From the NCBI RefSeq assembly GCF_947496195.1, contig NZ_CANMBY010000001.1, positions 186,001 to 250,000 of the forward strand: DNA of 64,000 nt, written 5' to 3'. The first letter of the stretch is position 1, and every line of letters begins with the position of its first letter. Under the pieces are notes generated by a model, which searched no databases, was not told where the DNA came from, and was given only the letters and a program-made list of their open reading frames with translations. A program made the position numbers and the translations under genes. This DNA is from an uncultured Polaribacter sp. (lineage in GTDB: Bacteria > Bacteroidota > Bacteroidia > Flavobacteriales > Flavobacteriaceae). Below are positions 37,967 to 46,395 of the stretch, piece after piece.

Positions 37967-38692
37967 TTATAATAAGTTAATCAACATAAAAATAGCCATA
38001 ACAATCATAATTGTATTTTCTATAAATGTTGCTTTTGTCATTGGTAAATTTAAAACAGACCCTAAGCAAGCACACTTTATTGCTTTTTTATCTAATAAAG
38101 ATTTGGTAACACCAATTGTTGTTACGCCTAAAATTACTAATGTGATTAGTAAAGCTGCTATTATTTGAAATCTCATTAAAAAGAAAATACCTAAAGCCAA
38201 CTCTATAAAAGGATATACCAAACCATAATTTGGTATTGTTTTAGCTAAAGGATCATACATAGAAAAACTCATAGCAAATCCTTTTACATCTAAAAGCTTA
38301 AAAAAACTGAATACCACATAAAATAACCCCATAAATGTCAACATAAATTCTGATGTATTCCAAGGATTAATATTTATTAAAACAGCTGCTGTAGTAATAA
38401 AAGCAAAAATTAAGAATAAAGGATACAACTGTTTAATTGTTGATTTTTCTTCAGCTTCTGCATTTACAGATTTAGTTGTATGGTTATCTTTCAACTCAGT
38501 TATTGTAAATTTTTCTGATAGAGCATTTTGCAACACAGCAACTTCTATATGTTGTTTCATTTCAATTGCTGCAGTTTCTTTTTCTAAATCAACAGAAACA
38601 TGTTTTATATTTTCTATTTCAGAAAGTGACTTTTCAACAGAATTTTTACATCCATTACAAGTCATTCCAGAAACACGATATACATGTTTCAT
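37967..38692 (-). CDS. Heavy-metal-associated domain fused to MauE/DoxX-like membrane domain
   Basis: A 241-residue protein. The N-terminal 70 residues are an HMA fold with the metal-binding GMTCNGCK motif (C12 and C15), as in copper chaperones and mercury-binding MerP. A short linker leads to a MauE/DoxX-like membrane part with about four helices (about 90-240), including YVVFSFFKLLDVKGFAMSFSMYDPLA. The fusion suggests metal handling at the inner membrane, linked to redox. It is the last gene of the metal operon, one base after the HMA gene. Copper is the likeliest ion, but zinc or mercury cannot be ruled out. Confidence 0.85.
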   Translation of the reverse strand: MKHVYRVSGMTCNGCKNSVEKSLSEIENIKHVSVDLEKETAAIEMKQHIEVAVLQNALSEKFTITELKDNHTTKSVNAEAEEKSTIKQLYPLFLIFAFITTAAVLININPWNTSEFMLTFMGLFYVVFSFFKLLDVKGFAMSFSMYDPLAKTIPNYGLVYPFIELALGIFFLMRFQIIAALLITLVILGVTTIGVTKSLLDKKAIKCACLGSVLNLPMTKATFIENTIMIVMAIFMLINLL

Positions 38693-38693
38693 C

Positions 38694-39095
38694 TTAGTTT
38701 TGTTTTTTATGCATTTTCATACCACCTTCATGCTCAAGCACTACTTTTTCATCTCTATATTTACAACAAGGGTTTACAGAGTTGTAAGCTTTTAAAGTTG
38801 CTGTAATTTTTTTATCTTTTAAGATAATATCATGTCCAACATTTGCTATATTTTGCTGTACTGTTCCTACTTCAACTTTACGTTCATCCATAATTAAGTT
38901 TAGTTGATGCGTTTTAACATTCCATAATGCAAATTTTACTCCTTTAGTTTTTAGAGCAGCAGTTTCTATTCTTTTCTTACACATACCACATACACCATCT
39001 ACCTCAAAAGTTACTTTAGCATTTTTGTTTTTTTCTTGAGCATTTGCTGTAAAGCTTAAAATACTTACAATGGCTATTAAAATTATTTTTTTCAT
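38694..39095 (-). CDS. Periplasmic heavy-metal-associated domain protein
   Basis: A 133-residue protein with a signal peptide (ending TANAQ, about residue 20) and an HMA domain with GVCGMCKKR (CxxC). The C-terminal part adds CCKYRDEK and a His/Met/Lys-rich tail (HEGGMKMHKKQN) that may also bind metal. It is expected to carry a soft metal such as copper in the periplasm. It follows the TonB receptor gene after a 108-base gap that holds a palindromic repeat. Confidence 0.85.
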   Translation of the reverse strand: MKKIILIAIVSILSFTANAQEKNKNAKVTFEVDGVCGMCKKRIETAALKTKGVKFALWNVKTHQLNLIMDERKVEVGTVQQNIANVGHDIILKDKKITATLKAYNSVNPCCKYRDEKVVLEHEGGMKMHKKQN

Positions 39096-39134
39096 GTTCT
39101 TAAATTTTATTGTTATTCTTTTTTATTTGTTTTA

Positions 39135-39203
39135 CGTCATTACGAGTTTACGAAGTAATCTTTAAATTAATAAGAGATTGCTTCACCATGTTTGCAATGA
39201 CAG
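39135..39203. repeat. Degenerate palindromic repeat (GTCATT...AATGAC type)
   Basis: The left arm CGTCATTACGAGTTTACG (39135-39152) and onward to AATCT is mirrored by AGATTGCTTC to CAATGACAG (39174-39203). It matches the widespread bacterial palindrome family with GTCATTGCGAG ends. It sits between the HMA and TonB receptor genes, right at the receptor's stop. Confidence 0.7.
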
Positions 39204-41444
39204 TTAATTTATTTTAAATCTAAATCCTGTATAAATCATTCTACCAAAAATTGGTGCATACACAATAGAGGTATCAAAATTTGAACCAAAAGGATTATCG
39301 CTTCCTAAAACAGGGTTTTGTTGTCTTGTATTCGTTATGTTTTCTGCACCTATATAAACTTCAAACTTTTTAGAAAACACTTTGGTTATTTGCGAATTTA
39401 ACAATTCGAAACCATTTACAGATGCTGGTAACTGGTATTGTACAGGATTAGCACTTGTGTTTGGTAAACGTTGAGCTCCAACTGCATTAAAAGTTACATC
39501 AAATCTCCATTGATTAAAATTATCGTTATTAGTTTCATAAGAAAGATTTGCAAAAAAGCGATTTCTTGGTTGTAAAGGCTTTTGTAATCTGCCTGACTTA
39601 TAATCTGTAATTACATCAAAATATTTATAAGCAGTTCTTACATCTAATCCTTCTGCTAAATTATAATTTACCTCTACCTGAAAACTATTAGCTATACTTC
39701 TACCCTCTAAATTATAGAAATTTATTTCTTGTGGATTTTCCCAATCTACAACAATTTGATTTTCGAAATCGGTTACATAATAATCTAAAGTGATGTCTGC
39801 TTTTTGCCCAAATAAATTGAATTTCTGCAGATAAGAAAACCCATAGTTCCATGCAATTTCTGGGTCTAAACCATAAATGTTTCCATTTGCATTTTCAATA
39901 TTTAATTGTCTAGAGCTTGCAAATAATTGCTGATTTTCTGCAAAAATATTTGCACTTCTAATACCTCTACCCACAGAAGCTCTTAAGGTTGCTTTTTCCC
40001 AAGGTACATATCTAAAATGTAATCTAGGTGTTATAAATGTGCCTAATAAATTATGATGATCTACTCGTAAACCAGCAGTGTAACTAAAGTTATTTAAATT
40101 ATCGAAAGCATATTCAAAAAAAGCGCCAACACTATTCTCTACTCTATTGTAAGTATTGGTAAAAACATCTTCATTATAACCATCGTGAGTAAAACTAATT
40201 CCTGTTTTAAATTTGTTTCTAGTATCACCAATAATCGAATTAAACAATAAGTTACTGTAAATACTTTCATGAGAAATATTATAATTTCTTAATCCAAAAT
40301 AAGACTCTTGTTGATGGTTACTATATGCGAATTGAAATCCAAAACTTTGAAAGGGTAACTCAGGAAAAACGTATCCTACTTTAGCAGTAAAGTCAAAACG
40401 TTTTGTATCAATTTCACTACCCCAAGCATTCGTTGTTCCTTTATCAGATTCAGGGTTAAAGTCTATTTCTCCTGTTTGTTTATCATCAGATAAATACCTA
40501 AAGTTTATAAAACTAACCCAACCTTTTTCTGCATCTGTATACTGCCAACGATTCATAATATTAATTTGATTGGCTAATGGCATATCTAAAAAATTATCTC
40601 CATTATTATCAAATTTTTCACCTCTATAATTACCATGTAAATACAGACCTGTAGACCATTTTTCAGAAATCTTTTGGTTAAAATGAGTATTCAATTCTAA
40701 CCTACCATTTCTATTAGCATATCCGTTTACAAATAATGTATTATCACTAAATGGTTTTACTAATTCTGTATTGATTTGACCAGAAATACTTTCATAACCA
40801 TTTACTACTGTTCCTGCTCCTTTAGAAATCTGTATACTTCCTACCCAAGTACCAGGTGTAAAAGTTAAACCATATGCCTGAGATGCACCTCTAATAGATG
40901 GCACATTTTCTTGAGTAATTAATATATAAGGACTCTTTAAGCCCAACATTTGTATCTGTCTAGTACCAGTTAAAGCATCAGAAAAACTAACATCTATAGA
41001 CGGATTTGTTTCAAAACTTTCTGCTAAATTACAACAAGCTGCTTTTAATAATTCTTCGCTATTCACAGTAAATATATTAGCTGTAGCAAAAGAATTTTTT
41101 TGAACAGCATTTCTTTTGCTTTCAATAGTTATTTCATCTAACTCACTTTCTAAGGTTAAAAAATGATGAATAGGTTTTAGATTAGTAATCGTTAAAGTAT
41201 CTGTTTTATAACCAATGTAACTTACTACTAATTTTTTGTATTCTTCTTTGTAAGGTATCGTAAACCAACCTTTTTCGTTTGTTGTTGTTCCAACATTAGT
41301 GTTTAACCAATGTACTGAAACACCTTCTACCCCAAGATTATCTTTTGGGTTATTTTTATCCATAATCATCCCTTTAAAAGTTGTTTGAGAAAAGATGATG
41401 TAAGGAATAAATAGTAAAAAACTATTTAAAATTTTTGTTTTCAT
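39204..41444 (-). CDS. TonB-dependent outer-membrane receptor, metal-uptake type
   Basis: A 746-residue receptor. Signal peptide (ending FSQ), then a carboxypeptidase-regulatory-like domain (about 20-105, KGMIMDKNNPKDNLGVEGVSVHW), a plug domain (about 110-220; NPSIDVSFSDALTGTRQIQMLG) and a 22-strand barrel ending in the aromatic-type PIFGRMIYTGFRFKIN. The barrel has motifs LRVDHHNLLGTFITPRLHFRYVP. The neighbours (HMA proteins and the HYC_CC_PP protein) argue for metal or metal-chelate uptake, most likely copper. It is preceded by HYC_CC_PP with 81 bases between. Confidence 0.9.
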   Translation of the reverse strand: MKTKILNSFLLFIPYIIFSQTTFKGMIMDKNNPKDNLGVEGVSVHWLNTNVGTTTNEKGWFTIPYKEEYKKLVVSYIGYKTDTLTITNLKPIHHFLTLESELDEITIESKRNAVQKNSFATANIFTVNSEELLKAACCNLAESFETNPSIDVSFSDALTGTRQIQMLGLKSPYILITQENVPSIRGASQAYGLTFTPGTWVGSIQISKGAGTVVNGYESISGQINTELVKPFSDNTLFVNGYANRNGRLELNTHFNQKISEKWSTGLYLHGNYRGEKFDNNGDNFLDMPLANQINIMNRWQYTDAEKGWVSFINFRYLSDDKQTGEIDFNPESDKGTTNAWGSEIDTKRFDFTAKVGYVFPELPFQSFGFQFAYSNHQQESYFGLRNYNISHESIYSNLLFNSIIGDTRNKFKTGISFTHDGYNEDVFTNTYNRVENSVGAFFEYAFDNLNNFSYTAGLRVDHHNLLGTFITPRLHFRYVPWEKATLRASVGRGIRSANIFAENQQLFASSRQLNIENANGNIYGLDPEIAWNYGFSYLQKFNLFGQKADITLDYYVTDFENQIVVDWENPQEINFYNLEGRSIANSFQVEVNYNLAEGLDVRTAYKYFDVITDYKSGRLQKPLQPRNRFFANLSYETNNDNFNQWRFDVTFNAVGAQRLPNTSANPVQYQLPASVNGFELLNSQITKVFSKKFEVYIGAENITNTRQQNPVLGSDNPFGSNFDTSIVYAPIFGRMIYTGFRFKIN

Positions 41445-41525
41445 GTATATAAATTTAATTCTAATTTTTAAATATTAAAAATTTAAACACCTCATTAGGT
41501 GATTAATAAATAGAAAAAATTAAAA

Positions 41526-41930
41526 TCAAATGATATAAACTTGATAAGTAGATTGATAATCTATAGGAATATCTGGAGGAGAAAAGTCTTTATAATACTT
41601 TACATTTCTAAAAGAGTTATAAAATAAATCTTGGTAAGATTTCACAAACGAAACTAGAAACTGTTGATTCTCAAAACTAAATTCTTGTTTTAATTGTTGC
41701 TGCAATTCGTCTTGACCATCTATATGATGTACTTCGTCTTTACAACAATTTTTCTTTTTAGTTGTAGCAACATTATCCATTTTCATTCCACAACCTTCAG
41801 CTTTTCCTATAAAAGAAACATCAACTAAAAAATCTCCACAATAATGTTTATCTACTGTAAAAGACATAGTAGACAAAAACACAATTAATGCTAAAAAAAT
41901 AGATAATATTTTAGAGAAAATAACTTTCAT
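41526..41930 (-). CDS. HYC_CC_PP family protein (metal-linked, exported)
   Basis: I start it at the ATG at 41930 (MKVIFSKILSIFLAL), giving 134 residues with a signal peptide; the longer reading from 42002 runs through a promoter -7 element. The protein has the three short motifs that name the family: HYC at 29-31, the CC pair in KKNCCKDEVHH, and PP in FSPPDIP. The family has no proven role but is commonly found beside TonB receptors and HMA proteins, which is the case here. It may bind a metal ion through the cysteines and the His-rich stretch. Confidence 0.8.
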   Translation of the reverse strand: MKVIFSKILSIFLALIVFLSTMSFTVDKHYCGDFLVDVSFIGKAEGCGMKMDNVATTKKKNCCKDEVHHIDGQDELQQQLKQEFSFENQQFLVSFVKSYQDLFYNSFRNVKYYKDFSPPDIPIDYQSTYQVYII

Positions 41931-41939
41931 TTCTAAATG

Positions 41940-41947
41940 CAAATTTA
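41940..41947 (-). promoter_or_regulatory. -7 element of the metal operon
   Basis: TAAATTTG on the minus strand (41947-41940) matches the consensus exactly. The predicted start near 41935 is only about 5 bases before the ATG at 41930, so the message would be almost leaderless. No clear -33 element is seen. Confidence 0.5.
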
Positions 41948-42039
41948 CAATAAGATTTATAAAGATTATGTTAAAAAGAAATGTATGTAAGTTTCGAAAC
42001 AAAAAAACGATTTAATAAATAAAAATATAGATTTTACAG

Positions 42040-42047
42040 TATTTTTG
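42040..42047 (+). promoter_or_regulatory. -7 element of the GAF gene
   Basis: TATTTTTG matches TAnnTTTG exactly. A start near 42053 rules out the TTG at 42045 as initiation codon and favours ATG at 42057 or 42066. No good -33 element is seen. Confidence 0.5.
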
Positions 42048-42065
42048 CAGATAATAATGATAGGT

Positions 42066-42518
42066 ATGGAAATTACAGTTTTACAAAATTATATAGATAC
42101 TATTATAGCATCAAAACAAGCTAAAGAAGAAAAGCTTCAAGCGATTTGTGATTATTTAGAAAGTAAAATTTCTTATTACGATTGGGTTGGTTTTTATTTT
42201 AAAAACGGAGATAAAAACGAATTAAAATTAGCACAGTTTACAGGTGAACCAACAGAGCATACAATTATACCTTTTGGAAAAGGTATTTGTGGTCAAGTTG
42301 CAGTAAGTAATAAAAATTTTGTGGTACAAGATGTTACTGAACAAGACAATTATATTTCTTGTGGATGGAAGGTAAAATCAGAAATTGTAATTCCAATTTT
42401 TGTTGATGGTGAAAATATTGGTCAAATAGATATAGACTCTCATACAGCAAACACTTTTACAAAAGATGATGAAATTCTATTAGAGTACGTTTGTAATAAA
42501 GTAGCTACTATTTTATAG
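42066..42518 (+). CDS. GAF domain protein, probable free methionine-(R)-sulfoxide reductase
   Basis: A 150-residue cytoplasmic GAF protein. Motifs match the free-Met-R-sulfoxide reductase family: YYDWVGFYF, the Cys in PFGKGICGQVA and the Cys in YISCGWKVKSEIVIPIF, and then GQIDIDSHTANTFT. The family enzyme uses its cysteines with thioredoxin to reduce free methionine-R-sulfoxide; two of the three E. coli cysteines are clearly present here. I chose ATG at 42066 because the promoter -7 element lies just upstream; ATG at 42057 is possible. It sits divergent from the metal operon. Confidence 0.82.
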   Translation: MEITVLQNYIDTIIASKQAKEEKLQAICDYLESKISYYDWVGFYFKNGDKNELKLAQFTGEPTEHTIIPFGKGICGQVAVSNKNFVVQDVTEQDNYISCGWKVKSEIVIPIFVDGENIGQIDIDSHTANTFTKDDEILLEYVCNKVATIL

Positions 42519-42522
42519 GGTA

Positions 42523-42560
42523 TTTGTTTTTAGATTTTTCAATATTTTTTTGTATGTTTG
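42523..42560 (+). promoter_or_regulatory. Promoter of the 41-residue ORF
   Basis: TATGTTTG (42553-42560) is an exact TAnnTTTG element. TTTG at 42523-42526 lies 26 bases upstream, a little long. A start near 42566 would leave a leader of about 40 bases before the ATG at 42607. Confidence 0.5.
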
Positions 42561-42606
42561 ATATTCACATATAAATTTAAGTTTAATCATTAACCCCCCA
42601 AAAGTG

Positions 42607-42732
42607 ATGAAAACAAAAAACAACCCTAACTTTCAAATTTTTGAAAGAAACCTCTACTTTGAGGAAAAACCACTTACTTTTTTAGAGAAAATTAGAGACA
42701 GTATTCGTTATTTTTTAGAGAATGCTGAGTAA
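42607..42732 (+). CDS. Small protein of 41 residues, unknown function
   Basis: An ATG-started ORF, MKTKNNPNFQIFERN to FLENAE, in a 398-base gap. It has its own promoter-like -7 element upstream, runs in the plus direction with its neighbours and uses ordinary codons for this genome. The peptide is charged, helical in its last third (LEKIRDSIRYFLENAE) and has no signal or membrane segment. I know of no family. The support is promoter position and coding look only, so it could be chance. Confidence 0.45.
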   Translation: MKTKNNPNFQIFERNLYFEEKPLTFLEKIRDSIRYFLENAE

Positions 42733-42862
42733 TTTTTTGTAAAAAATTTAATTTCTAATAATTTTTAAAAACTTTATAGTTTAAGAAAGTAATTAATAAT
42801 TATACAAGTTTTAATAAGCTGTTTAATTGTTAATTACTCTTCTTTTTTGTGAGTATCTTTTA

Positions 42863-42893
42863 TTGTGATTTCTGTAAGGTTTGCGTAGTTTTG
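42863..42893 (+). promoter_or_regulatory. purH promoter
   Basis: TTG (42863-42865), 20 bases, TAGTTTTG (42886-42893): a good Bacteroidetes promoter. Its start near 42899 shows that the upstream in-frame TTG at 42881 cannot initiate purH. Confidence 0.65.
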
Positions 42894-42916
42894 CTTGCTT
42901 AACAATTTTACATAAA

Positions 42917-44446
42917 ATGAGCGCTTCAAAAACTATTAAATCTGCATTAATTTCGGTATTTCACAAAGATGGTTTAGCACCAATTGTTCAAAAATTAAAT
43001 GAACTTGGCGTAACTATATATTCAACTGGTGGTACAGAAAAATTCATTAAAGAATTAGGTATAAATGTTGTACCTGTAGAAGATGTAACCTCTTACCCAT
43101 CAATTTTAGGTGGTAGAGTAAAAACTTTACACCCAAAAGTTTTTGGAGGTATCTTAAACAGACAAGATCATGAAGGAGATGTTGCTGAGATGCAAGAATA
43201 TGAGATTCCTCAATTAGACTTAGTTATTGTAGATTTATATCCTTTTGAAAAAACAGTTGCTTCTGGAGCTTCTGAACAAGATATTGTAGAAAAAATTGAT
43301 ATAGGTGGCATATCACTAATTAGAGCAGCAGCAAAGAATTTTAAAGACACTTTTATTGTATCTTCTATGGAGCAATATGATGAGTTCTTACAAATTTTAT
43401 CAGAAAACAAAGGAGAAACCTCTATTGAGCAACGTAAAAAATTTGCTGCAAAATCTTTTAATATTTCTTCTCATTATGATACTGCTATCTTTAATTACTT
43501 TAACAATCATGAAGAACCTATATTAAAAATTAGTGAACCAAAGGGTCAAGTTTTGAGATATGGAGAAAACCCACATCAAAAAGGATTTTTCTTTGGAGAT
43601 TTAGAAGCAATGTTTGACAAATTACATGGCAAAGAATTAAGTTACAATAATTTATTAGACGTTGATGCTGCTGTAAATTTAATGGAAGAATTTAAAGGTG
43701 AAGCTCCGACTTTTGCAATTTTAAAACACAATAATGCTTGTGGTTTTGCACAAAGAGATACTATTAAACAAGCTTATGTAGATGCTTTAGCTGGTGACCC
43801 TGTTTCTGCTTTTGGTGGAATATTAATAGCAAATACAGAAATAGATGCTGCAACAGCAGAAGAGATTCATAAATTATTCTGTGAAGTTGTTATTGCACCA
43901 AGTTATACAGATGAAGCATTATCAATTTTAAAAGGAAAAAAGAATAGAATTATCTTAATTCAAAAAGAAGTAGAGTTACCAAAAACTACCATAAGAACTT
44001 GTTTAAATGGAGCCTTAGTTCAAGACAAAGATAATGTCACTGATAAATTAGAAGATTTAACATATGCAACTAATACTAATCCTTCTAAAAACGAGTTAGA
44101 AGATTTATTATTTGCTTCTAAACTTTGTAAAAACACAAAGTCTAATACTATTGTTTTAGCTAAAAACAAACAGTTACTAGCAAGTGGTACAGGACAAACA
44201 AGTAGAGTTGATGCCTTAAATCAAGCTATAGAAAAAGCTAGAAATTTTGGGTTTGATTTAGAAGGTGCAGTAATGGCAAGTGATGCTTTTTTCCCATTTC
44301 CAGACTGTGTTGAAATTGCTGATAAAGCAGGAATTAAAAGTGTAATTCAACCTGGAGGATCTATAAAAGACCAATTAAGTATCGATTATTGTAATGACAA
44401 TAATTTGTCTATGGTAATGACTGGAACAAGACATTTTAAACATTAA
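42917..44446 (+). CDS. purH: Bifunctional AICAR formyltransferase/IMP cyclohydrolase
   Basis: Performs the last two steps of de novo purine synthesis, AICAR to FAICAR with 10-formyl-THF and then to IMP. The 509-residue protein, counted from the ATG at 42917, has the cyclohydrolase domain first (ALISVFHKDGLAP, GGRVKTLHPKVFGGIL, and the DLYPFEKTVA region) and the formyltransferase domain after residue 200 (RYGENPHQKGFF, LKHNNACGFAQ). The ending QPGGSIKDQLSIDYCNDNNLSMVMTGTRHFKH fits PurH. Its promoter lies immediately upstream and the next gene, mreB, has its own. Confidence 0.97.
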   Translation: MSASKTIKSALISVFHKDGLAPIVQKLNELGVTIYSTGGTEKFIKELGINVVPVEDVTSYPSILGGRVKTLHPKVFGGILNRQDHEGDVAEMQEYEIPQLDLVIVDLYPFEKTVASGASEQDIVEKIDIGGISLIRAAAKNFKDTFIVSSMEQYDEFLQILSENKGETSIEQRKKFAAKSFNISSHYDTAIFNYFNNHEEPILKISEPKGQVLRYGENPHQKGFFFGDLEAMFDKLHGKELSYNNLLDVDAAVNLMEEFKGEAPTFAILKHNNACGFAQRDTIKQAYVDALAGDPVSAFGGILIANTEIDAATAEEIHKLFCEVVIAPSYTDEALSILKGKKNRIILIQKEVELPKTTIRTCLNGALVQDKDNVTDKLEDLTYATNTNPSKNELEDLLFASKLCKNTKSNTIVLAKNKQLLASGTGQTSRVDALNQAIEKARNFGFDLEGAVMASDAFFPFPDCVEIADKAGIKSVIQPGGSIKDQLSIDYCNDNNLSMVMTGTRHFKH

Positions 44447-44449
44447 GAA

Positions 44450-44486
44450 TTTGTTACGTGATTACAGATTTAATTTACTAGATTTG
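44450..44486 (+). promoter_or_regulatory. mreB promoter
   Basis: TAGATTTG (44479-44486) is an exact -7 element; TTTG at 44450-44453 is 25 bases upstream, slightly long. The predicted start is about 30 bases before the ATG at 44522. Confidence 0.5.
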
Positions 44487-44521
44487 TAAGAGTACATCAA
44501 TAAATAACAAGAAAAATAAAT

Positions 44522-45550
44522 ATGGGTTTTTTCGATTTTATGACTGAGGATATTGCGATTGATCTTGGAACCGCAAATACATTAATTATCCATGAAGGAA
44601 AAGTTGTTATAGACAGCCCTTCTATAGTTGCTAGAGATAGAACAACAGGAAAAATTATTGCAATTGGTCAAGAAGCTAATTTAATGCAAGGTAAAACTCA
44701 TGAAAATATAAAGACAATTCGTCCTTTAAAAGATGGAGTTATTGCAGATTTTCAAGCATCTGAAGAGATGATTAAAGAGTTTGTAAAGAAAATTCCATCG
44801 ATTAAAAAGAAATTATTTCCACCTGCATTACGTATGGTAATTTGTATTCCTTCAGGAATCACAGAAGTAGAAAAGCGAGCAGTTCGTGATTCTGCAAAAC
44901 ATATGAATGCCAAAGAAATCTATTTAATATACGAGCCAATGGCTGCTGCTATTGGTGTTGGTATAGATATTATGGAGCCAAAAGGAAACATGATTATTGA
45001 TATAGGTGGTGGTACTACAGAAATTGCAGTTATTGCTTTAGGTGGTATTGTATGTGATCAATCTGTAAAAGTTGCTGGTGATTTATTTACAAGTGATATT
45101 ATGTATTACATGAGAACACAGCACAATTTACATGTTGGTGAAACTACAGCAGAAAAAGTAAAAATTCAAATTGGTGCAGCTACAGAAGATTTAGATACAC
45201 CTCCAGATGAAATGTTAGTTCAAGGAAGAGATTTATTAAGTGGTAAGCCTAAACAAGTTCAAGTTTCTTTTAGAGAAATAGCTAAAGCTTTAGATAAATC
45301 TATTTTAAGAATTGAAGATGCTGTTATGGAGACTTTATCTAAAACGCCACCAGAATTAGCTGCAGATATATACAATACTGGAATTTATTTAGCAGGTGGT
45401 GGTTCTATGTTAAGAGGATTAGACAAGCGTTTATCTCGTAAAACAGATTTACCTGTTTACGTAACAGAAGATCCTTTAAGAGCTGTTGTTCGTGGAACAG
45501 GTATTGCCTTAAAAGAATTAAATAAATACAAAAATGTGTTGATGAATTAG
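44522..45550 (+). CDS. mreB: Rod-shape actin MreB
   Basis: A 342-residue actin-like ATPase that places the cell-wall elongation machinery. It has the phosphate-1 motif DLGTANTLI, phosphate-2 DIGGGTTEIAVIALGG, connect-2 TGIYLAGGGSMLRGLD and the MreB membrane and assembly regions (PSIVARD, KDGVIADFQASEEMI). It is first in the mreB-mreC-mreD-mrdA-rodA operon. The length is standard and the ATG at 44522 is the only fitting start. Confidence 0.98.
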   Translation: MGFFDFMTEDIAIDLGTANTLIIHEGKVVIDSPSIVARDRTTGKIIAIGQEANLMQGKTHENIKTIRPLKDGVIADFQASEEMIKEFVKKIPSIKKKLFPPALRMVICIPSGITEVEKRAVRDSAKHMNAKEIYLIYEPMAAAIGVGIDIMEPKGNMIIDIGGGTTEIAVIALGGIVCDQSVKVAGDLFTSDIMYYMRTQHNLHVGETTAEKVKIQIGAATEDLDTPPDEMLVQGRDLLSGKPKQVQVSFREIAKALDKSILRIEDAVMETLSKTPPELAADIYNTGIYLAGGGSMLRGLDKRLSRKTDLPVYVTEDPLRAVVRGTGIALKELNKYKNVLMN

Positions 45551-45567
45551 CATTTTAAATTCTAACA

Positions 45568-46395
45568 ATGCAACAAATTATTTACTTTTTTCAAAAGTTT
45601 AAATACTTTCTATTCTTTTTATTGTTAGAAATTATTGCGCTTTCTTTAACTTTTAATAATCTAGATTTTCATAGAAGTAAGTTTGTTAATTCTGCTAATA
45701 ATTTAACAGGTGGTTTTTATAGTCAGTATTCTAATATTTCTGATTTCTTCAATTTAAGAACAGAAAATGAAAGATTATCTGAAGAAAACACTTATTTAAA
45801 AAATCTTTTAGCAAAAAAGTCTTACTTAGATTCTTTAAAAGAACTAGAGTTTACAGTAATTGATTCGAGTAAGTTTAAACAAAAATATAGCTATACTGCA
45901 GCAAAAATTATTAACAACAACTACAGTAAACAATTTAATTTCTTAACTGTTAATAAAGGGCAAAAAGATGGGATTTCTAAAGAAATGGCTGCATTTAACA
46001 GTAAGGGTATAATTGGAATTACAGAAAACACATCTACGAATTACACTAGAATTCAATCCATTTTAAATAGAGATAGTAGAATTAATGCTCGACTGAAAAA
46101 TACAAACTATTTTGGAACATTAAGTTGGGATGGAAAAGATTATAAAACTGTTCAGTTATATGATATTCCAAGACAAGCACCTTTAAAAATTGGAGACACT
46201 ATAGAAACTGATGGAAAATCTACTATTTTTCCTGAAGGAATTTTAATAGGTACAATATCAAAAATAAATAATGGTAATACAGCAGACAATAAAGTTGATG
46301 TTACTTTATTTAATGATATGAGTAATTTAGGATACATATACATTGTTAAAAATTTCGATAAAATTGAAATTAAAAATTTAGAAAACAATGAATAA
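45568..46395 (+). CDS. mreC: Rod-shape protein MreC
   Basis: A 275-residue protein with one N-terminal membrane helix (about 10-28), a coiled coil (about 60-95; LRTENERLSEENTYLKNLLA) and the periplasmic beta-barrel domain (KINNNYSKQFNFLTVNKGQKDGISKEM to the DIPRQAPLKIGDTIETDGKSTIFPEGILIG signature). It links MreB inside to the synthases outside. It overlaps mreD by 8 bases. Confidence 0.94.
   Translation: MQQIIYFFQKFKYFLFFLLLEIIALSLTFNNLDFHRSKFVNSANNLTGGFYSQYSNISDFFNLRTENERLSEENTYLKNLLAKKSYLDSLKELEFTVIDSSKFKQKYSYTAAKIINNNYSKQFNFLTVNKGQKDGISKEMAAFNSKGIIGITENTSTNYTRIQSILNRDSRINARLKNTNYFGTLSWDGKDYKTVQLYDIPRQAPLKIGDTIETDGKSTIFPEGILIGTISKINNGNTADNKVDVTLFNDMSNLGYIYIVKNFDKIEIKNLENNE

Noticed and set aside
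42733..42862. AT-rich stretch upstream of purH, considered as a replication origin
   Set aside because: It has no DnaA boxes, GC-skew sign or neighbouring dnaA or dnaN gene that I can see.
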